A stretch of DNA of 28,272 nt from Methanosphaera sp. (GTDB taxonomy: Archaea; Methanobacteriota; Methanobacteria; Methanobacteriales; Methanobacteriaceae), in NCBI GenBank assembly GCA_021199865.1, contig JAJQHG010000098.1, positions 1 to 28,272 of the forward strand. Direction: 5' to 3'. The translations under genes were made by a program, and so were the position numbers. The notes under the pieces were generated by a model that was not told the DNA's origin, did not search any database, and saw only the letters and a program-made list of their open reading frames with translations. Below, in pieces: positions 23,607-28,272 of the stretch (position 1 is its first letter; the number at the start of each line of letters is the position of its first letter).

Positions 23607-24077
23607 CTATATTGTATAGTATTCACCATCAGCTTGATTTATCTTTCTTAGTAGTTGCTTATTTTCTAGTGATACTATTATGTTGTATGTACTTTTAGGT
23701 GATAGTTCTAGTTCTCCATATAGTAGTGCTCCCTCTAATATGTAGCGTGGTGCATAGCCTTCATATTTTGATATTACATCCTGTATTATTACATATGCAT
23801 CTTCCTCTGTCTTGTTTAGCATGTAATTTTTGAGTGCACTTTTATCTTCTACAATCTTTGTATCCTCATCCAGGTTTTCATATGTTACCTCTTTTGTATC
23901 AGCATCAAGTTTTATGAAGTGCTTCTTCTGTAGTGATTCTAACAGATCAACTATTCTTGTCTCAGATATGTCTAGTACTTCTCGAAGAGTTTCATATGAT
24001 ACTGATTCAGGGTACTTATCAAGATTATTCTTTATTAGGAGTAATACCTTATTTTCATCTTTTGTAATAATTTGCAT
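23607..24077 (-). CDS. Double winged-helix protein, function unknown, divergent from nurA
   Basis: I do not recognise a named family in this 156-residue protein. Residues 1-65 look like a winged helix (DENKVLLLIKNNLDKYPESV, YETLREVLDISETRIVDLLES, then a wing KHFIKLDADTKEVTYE). Residues ~85-156 look like a second one (AYVIIQDVISKYEGYAPRYI, ELSPKSTYNIIVSLENK, LLRKINQADGEYYTI). Such tandem domains occur in transcription regulators and some DNA-repair accessories. No metal- or ligand-binding motif is visible. The ribosome binding site before the ATG is weak. It is transcribed away from nurA-herA-mre11 and could regulate that operon, but only its position suggests this. Confidence 0.7.
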   Translation of the reverse strand: MQIITKDENKVLLLIKNNLDKYPESVSYETLREVLDISETRIVDLLESLQKKHFIKLDADTKEVTYENLDEDTKIVEDKSALKNYMLNKTEEDAYVIIQDVISKYEGYAPRYILEGALLYGELELSPKSTYNIIVSLENKQLLRKINQADGEYYTI

Positions 24078-24322
24078 AATAAGACCAGGTGGTTTTGAAT
24101 AAATATTATTGTGTTTAACTTGTAATACACATATTTCTATTTATAATATTAGTTTTTGTAGTATTAATTTTTTATTAGATACTACTTTTTAGATTTAATC
24201 CTAAAATTTTTATTAATTACTATAATAGATATATAAAACTATGAATAGATAATTATAAAATTTAAATACAATATAAATACTAGTAATTCATGCTTAAATA
24301 ATATTAATCAATAAAATAATTA

Positions 24323-24345
24323 ATAACTAGTTTATAAGTAGTTAT
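24323..24345. promoter_or_regulatory. Dyad around a TATA-like box upstream of nurA
   Basis: ATAACTA (24323-24329) and TAGTTAT (24339-24345) are perfect reverse complements around GTTTATAAG, which contains a TATA-like TTTATAA. It lies ~90 bp before nurA, in the 355-bp gap between the winged-helix gene and nurA. The layout resembles the TRP boxes around the trpY TATA box. The rest of the gap is plain AT-rich DNA with no other structure I can support. Confidence 0.35.
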
Positions 24346-24432
24346 ACTATGAATAAGGGATTATTATCTTTTAATTAATGTTTTAGTGTTATTAATATTA
24401 TACCTATTTAGCCTTAATTCAAGGTGAAATAT

Positions 24433-25581
24433 ATGATTGATAAATTATATGAGAAAACCATTGAACGAAAAAGTGAAATAAATAACTACTTTGAATCAAT
24501 ACCTGAAATGATAGATAAAGAGTTAGTTAAAAAGAAGTATCATGAATATAACTTTGATACGACAGAACAAGATAAAACATTTGCAGCAATTGATGGAAGC
24601 TTTAATTCAAAGAATTATATGGCATCAATAGTATATGCACTTAGTAGTCAAACAATTGTATCAAGACCATCACAGGGTATCACAAAGCAATCCCAGGGAG
24701 GAGACATATACCATGTACCCTTATCAGAGAGAGGTAATATAAGAAAGATTCTATCTAACCGTATGAGTATACTTGAACTAAAGAGTACTATTGATACCTT
24801 GAAGAGAAACCCTGATATTGATTATATGCTTATTGATGGTAATATTAGTGGTAAAATAACTAACCTGGATATTCCAATAATAACTGATATAATTGAGAGA
24901 ATATTGATATCAAAGATAAATATTAAGGATAAAATTCTTAACCTTCTAGATGAAGAGGATATGATAATAGAGAATACTACTCTAGCAATAAAGGAGGATC
25001 TACTATATGATATATCCATGATCTCTGGAATACCACTAAGTGATATAGAAAAAGAGGAACAAGACATAATAAGCTTTGTTGAAATAATTGAACAGTTATG
25101 CTGTGTATATTACTTGATAGAAAACTTTGGTGATAAAATTATTGGTGTATCAAAAACTAGCAGTACAACAAATATCTTTGATGATAAATTATCTGATGCT
25201 ACAATATTAGAGTATGCTAATGTTAATCCAGGAACAACTGATGTATATATTAATGATAACCCTAAGCTTGTCAGGAAGACTAGGGCTGGTCTTGTAACAT
25301 TAAATTATCCTGTACTAAATAATGAGTTATCAAGGTATCAATTTACAACAGCATTTACTAAGCTTGATGATATTGGTAATATATTGAAGATAGAATTACC
25401 TTACCGTGCAACTAAAGAAGACATGATAGATATACTAAATAATTTTAAAAGTATTTCTATAGAAGGATATCCATATATTCTAAAGAAAGCACATGATGAA
25501 GTTGTAATTACAGACATAGATATGGGAAATATTGTACGTAAACTTGAAATATATGAAAAGACTGGACGTGACATGCTATAA
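24433..25581 (+). CDS. nurA: NurA-family 5'-3' nuclease
   Basis: This 382-residue protein shows the NurA pattern: a first metal-binding Asp54 in FAAIDGSFNS, a second Asp135 in YMLIDGNISG, and a late His in LKKAHDEVVIT. NurA resects 5' strands at double-strand breaks together with HerA, which gives Rad51/RadA its 3' tail. The ATG at 24433 is chosen because AAGGTGA lies 5 nt before it; an upstream GTG at 24424 is part of that ribosome binding site. herA follows within 14 nt and mre11 next, the standard archaeal end-resection operon. Sequence identity in this family is low, so the call rests on motifs plus context. Confidence 0.93.
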   Translation: MIDKLYEKTIERKSEINNYFESIPEMIDKELVKKKYHEYNFDTTEQDKTFAAIDGSFNSKNYMASIVYALSSQTIVSRPSQGITKQSQGGDIYHVPLSERGNIRKILSNRMSILELKSTIDTLKRNPDIDYMLIDGNISGKITNLDIPIITDIIERILISKINIKDKILNLLDEEDMIIENTTLAIKEDLLYDISMISGIPLSDIEKEEQDIISFVEIIEQLCCVYYLIENFGDKIIGVSKTSSTTNIFDDKLSDATILEYANVNPGTTDVYINDNPKLVRKTRAGLVTLNYPVLNNELSRYQFTTAFTKLDDIGNILKIELPYRATKEDMIDILNNFKSISIEGYPYILKKAHDEVVITDIDMGNIVRKLEIYEKTGRDML

Positions 25582-25595
25582 AGTAGATGATTAAT

Positions 25596-27116
25596 ATGAA
25601 TAACAAATCAACTGATGAAATCATAGGCAGATGCTATGGAGAAACTGGTACAGACACTGTAAGCTTTGTATCAACAGAAATGCCCCAAGTAGGTGAATAT
25701 GTATACTTGGAATATGATGGAAAAATAATAATGGGGACAATAGATAAGCTACATAGTGGTAGTTTAACCCTCAGAGAGGACATAATAAAGCCTGATACTA
25801 TAGAGAAAATACTTAATATTGAAGGTGATATTGATAACTATGTAAGAGGATCAATCTCAATAATAGGTGATAAGGATAATCTTATAAAGCCTAGACGTCC
25901 TGCACCACCTGGAACAATAGTTAAGCGAGCCAACATAGAACTACTACAAGAAGTATTTAAGATGGATGATGGCTTAAAGCTAGGTACAATACTAAACCAA
26001 CCAGAAGTAGATGTGAAGGTAGATATAAATAAACTAGTTAATAGACATGTTGCTATACTAGCTATGACAGGTTCTGGTAAATCCAATACTACTAGTGTGA
26101 TCATGGATGGTCTACTTAAGGTTCATGCACCAATACTAGTCTTTGATATGCATGGAGAATATATTGATGCAGAATTTGAGAATGGTAAGACAGCAAAGAT
26201 ACAGGCTAAGATTAATCCAAATGATTTAACTCTTAGTGAATATAAGAAGCTTGCACAGGTTGGTGATAATGCTGTAAACCAGGAAAAATATCTTAGAGAT
26301 GCACATAAATATGCAGAGGATGAAGTTAAAGAGGGTCGAGCAGATCATCAAAGCTTCATAGAACTAATGAGGAGTAATCTATCCCAAACATTAAATGAAA
26401 AAGAAAATGAGGATAAGAAGAATTCTAGTCATATAGATGCTATTAACCAAGTATATTTTAAGTTAGATGATATGGAGAAAAAATATAACACACTTCTTGA
26501 TTCTAATGATGTAGGTGATATTATAGATCAAATAGAGCCATCAAGGATAAATATTATACCACTACATAATCTTGATGAGCGAGCAATGGATATACTAGTA
26601 AACCATGTACTATACAATATACTTCAAAGACGTAAAAATGGTCAAATAGAATACCCAATATTTATTGTTATAGAAGAAGCACATATACTAGCAGCTAATA
26701 ATAGGAATACTAGGTCAAAAGAGACTATAAGTAGAATTGCACGTGAGGGACGTAAGTTTGGTGTAGGATTATGTCTTGTAAGCCAGAGTCCAAAGAATCT
26801 TGATAGTGCAACACTCTCACAGGTAAATAACCTTATTATTATGAGACTAGTTGAACCAAAGGATCAAAAGCATGTCCAGGAAAGTAGTGAGGGAATAGAT
26901 AATAATATACTTGATAAGCTACCATCACTAAATGTTGGAGAAGCAGTGATTATTGGACAAATGACTAAAGTACCTGTGAGTGTGAAGATAGACGCGTTTA
27001 AGGGTAAACTTATGGGTCGTGACCCTAATGTACTAGAAATATGGGGCAACTTTAATAAACAGAAAGAAGAAAAACGTGAGCAATCTATAAAAGAAATAAA
27101 TGATTTAGGAGTATAA
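25596..27116 (+). CDS. herA: HerA bipolar DNA helicase/translocase
   Basis: About 506 residues. A HAS-barrel-like N-terminus (IIGRCYGETGTDTVSFVS) precedes a RecA/FtsK-type ATPase with Walker A in AMTGSGKSNTT (Gly about 159), the Walker B region FIVIEEAHILA, the helix ETISRIAREGRKFGVGL with an arginine finger, and SQSPKNLD. HerA forms a hexamer that pumps DNA into the NurA dimer. I start at ATG 25596 because GATGA ends 5 nt before it, matching neighbouring genes; an ATG at 25587 would add three residues but overlaps that site. The C-terminal tail is rich in Lys and Glu. The stop is 2 nt before the mre11 ATG. Confidence 0.95.
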   Translation: MNNKSTDEIIGRCYGETGTDTVSFVSTEMPQVGEYVYLEYDGKIIMGTIDKLHSGSLTLREDIIKPDTIEKILNIEGDIDNYVRGSISIIGDKDNLIKPRRPAPPGTIVKRANIELLQEVFKMDDGLKLGTILNQPEVDVKVDINKLVNRHVAILAMTGSGKSNTTSVIMDGLLKVHAPILVFDMHGEYIDAEFENGKTAKIQAKINPNDLTLSEYKKLAQVGDNAVNQEKYLRDAHKYAEDEVKEGRADHQSFIELMRSNLSQTLNEKENEDKKNSSHIDAINQVYFKLDDMEKKYNTLLDSNDVGDIIDQIEPSRINIIPLHNLDERAMDILVNHVLYNILQRRKNGQIEYPIFIVIEEAHILAANNRNTRSKETISRIAREGRKFGVGLCLVSQSPKNLDSATLSQVNNLIIMRLVEPKDQKHVQESSEGIDNNILDKLPSLNVGEAVIIGQMTKVPVSVKIDAFKGKLMGRDPNVLEIWGNFNKQKEEKREQSIKEINDLGV

Positions 27117-27118
27117 TA

Positions 27119-28272
27119 ATGAATATACGTATAGCACATATGGCAGATACCCATCTTGGATATAGACAGTATGGTTTACTTGAGCGAGAAAAGGATTTCT
27201 ATGACTCATTTAACAATATAATTGACGACATAATAGATAAGAATGTTGACTATGTGATACATTCAGGTGATCTATTTGAATCATCACGTCCACCAATAGA
27301 AGCAATTAGTGTAGCACAGAATGGTTTTAATAGACTTAAAGAGCATGGCATAGGAATATATGTTATTGCTGGAAACCATGATATAATGCAAAGATATCAG
27401 ACAGTACTACCACAGAAACTATTTGAGGATGAAAAATTCCGTATATTTTCAACAACTGATAATTCTGTTATCCTAGAAGATAAAATATTTCTTGGAGGCT
27501 TACCCTACCTTAATAAAAAATATGAAGATGAAATATCTACAATGTTGTCACATATGTATGATAAAGCTAAAGATTATGATTACAAAATATTGATGCTACA
27601 TGGTGCTATAAGTAAATACTTTGATTTTCAACCAGAGTTTGAATTAACAACTATCCCTAAGGGATTTGACTACTATGCAATGGGACATCTACATAAACGT
27701 ATCATAGATGACTTTAATGAGGGAGTACTCTCCTATCCAGGCTCCACTGAGATCCGTAGTAAGGATGAATTAAATAGTTATAGAAGTGATTCTAAGGGAT
27801 ATAACTTAATTACCATTGATGATAGTAAAAAGAATATGAACATTGAATATGTAAATATACCCTTAGAACGTGAATTTATAGATAAGGTTATTAATTACTC
27901 TAATCTAGAGTCTGGTCTTGACACACTAAGAGAAGAAATAGAGAATTTATCCTCCTCAAAGAAGCCATTAGTTTACTTGAAGATTAATAATGGACGATTT
28001 GATAAAAGTGAAGTATATAATACTATAACAGATAAACTTGATGATTTAACACTGAAAACTAATATAACATATGACCCATTAAATGATGATGAAGATATTA
28101 CATATGATGCTGAACTATTAACACCTGAGAGAGCTATTGAAGAACAGTTAAATGAAAGATATGATAATAATAAGTTAATTACTGATCTTGGAGTAAACCT
28201 ATATAAATCACTTAATGAATCAACAAGTAGTGCAATAGATACAGCCCAAGAATACTATAATAAGATATATGA
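27119..28272 (+). CDS. mre11: Mre11 double-strand-break nuclease, 3' end cut by the window
   Basis: The 384 full codons seen encode a metallophosphoesterase with every nuclease motif: ADTHLG (Asp10, His12), SGDLFES (Asp51), AGNHD (Asn86, His87), LMLHGA and MGHLHKR. Mre11 with Rad50 opens and trims DNA ends before NurA-HerA resection. The capping domain after MGHLHKR is present. A TGA at the last bases is out of frame, so the gene continues past 28272; rad50 is expected next. It starts 2 nt after the herA stop, with AGGAGTATAAT at the herA end as ribosome binding site. Confidence 0.95.
   Translation, partial: MNIRIAHMADTHLGYRQYGLLEREKDFYDSFNNIIDDIIDKNVDYVIHSGDLFESSRPPIEAISVAQNGFNRLKEHGIGIYVIAGNHDIMQRYQTVLPQKLFEDEKFRIFSTTDNSVILEDKIFLGGLPYLNKKYEDEISTMLSHMYDKAKDYDYKILMLHGAISKYFDFQPEFELTTIPKGFDYYAMGHLHKRIIDDFNEGVLSYPGSTEIRSKDELNSYRSDSKGYNLITIDDSKKNMNIEYVNIPLEREFIDKVINYSNLESGLDTLREEIENLSSSKKPLVYLKINNGRFDKSEVYNTITDKLDDLTLKTNITYDPLNDDEDITYDAELLTPERAIEEQLNERYDNNKLITDLGVNLYKSLNESTSSAIDTAQEYYNKIY

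Overview
The window looks like chromosomal DNA of a hydrogenotrophic or methylotrophic methanogen of the order Methanobacteriales, most like Methanosphaera. The evidence is very AT-rich DNA, the archaeal order trpEGCFBAD with a divergent TrpY-type regulator, archaeal information-processing genes (Pelota, FEN1 with a PIP box, Cdc48, NurA-HerA-Mre11), HypC, and MraY-like and MurG-like proteins as expected for a pseudomurein wall. Most genes have a clear ribosome binding site of the form GGTGA or GGATGA about 5 nt before the start, and I used this spacing to revise several starts. I see no tRNA, rRNA, CRISPR array or complete insertion sequence.

Layout. 1-1340: a transposase-derived gene without visible catalytic residues, then hypC (minus). 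1505-8675: trpY (minus) diverging from the complete trpEGCFBAD operon; the 130-bp gap holds TGTACA-like TRP boxes that flank the trpY TATA box. A 14-codon reading frame with a good ribosome binding site and one Trp codon overlaps the trpE start. 8679-10122: an orphan FAD/NAD disulfide-reductase-like gene with its own promoter and terminator hairpin. 10165-13925, all minus: MurG-like glycosyltransferase, small acidic ferredoxin, MraY-like membrane transferase and Pelota. 14122-15834: a small unknown gene and tyrA, whose C-terminus looks like a ferredoxin-fold anticodon-binding domain. 15850-18243: a long regulatory region with repeated TTAC-N5-GTAA sites and cdc48. 18244-18652: a 409-bp non-coding stretch with a chain of hairpins ending in a GC-rich terminator, a candidate small RNA. 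18653-19084 (minus): an exported staphylococcal-nuclease-like protein. 19177-22154: galE, a family 2 glycosyltransferase and fen1, closely packed. 22193-24077 (minus): ahcY and a double winged-helix protein. 24433-28272: nurA, herA and mre11 (mre11 cut by the window end), the start of an end-resection operon in which rad50 would be expected next.

How the parts fit. The trp operon encodes all steps from chorismate to tryptophan, and the nearby TyrA draws on the same chorismate/prephenate pool. TrpY probably represses both itself and the operon when tryptophan is plentiful. The MurG-like and MraY-like proteins plus galE and the glycosyltransferase are probably envelope functions. NurA, HerA and Mre11 act together on DNA ends, FEN1 on flaps. 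The most interesting items are the reading frame overlapping trpE (a possible +1 slip site at a Trp codon), the TyrA C-terminal fusion, and the hairpin-rich region after cdc48. These are inferences from reading the sequence; no database search was possible.
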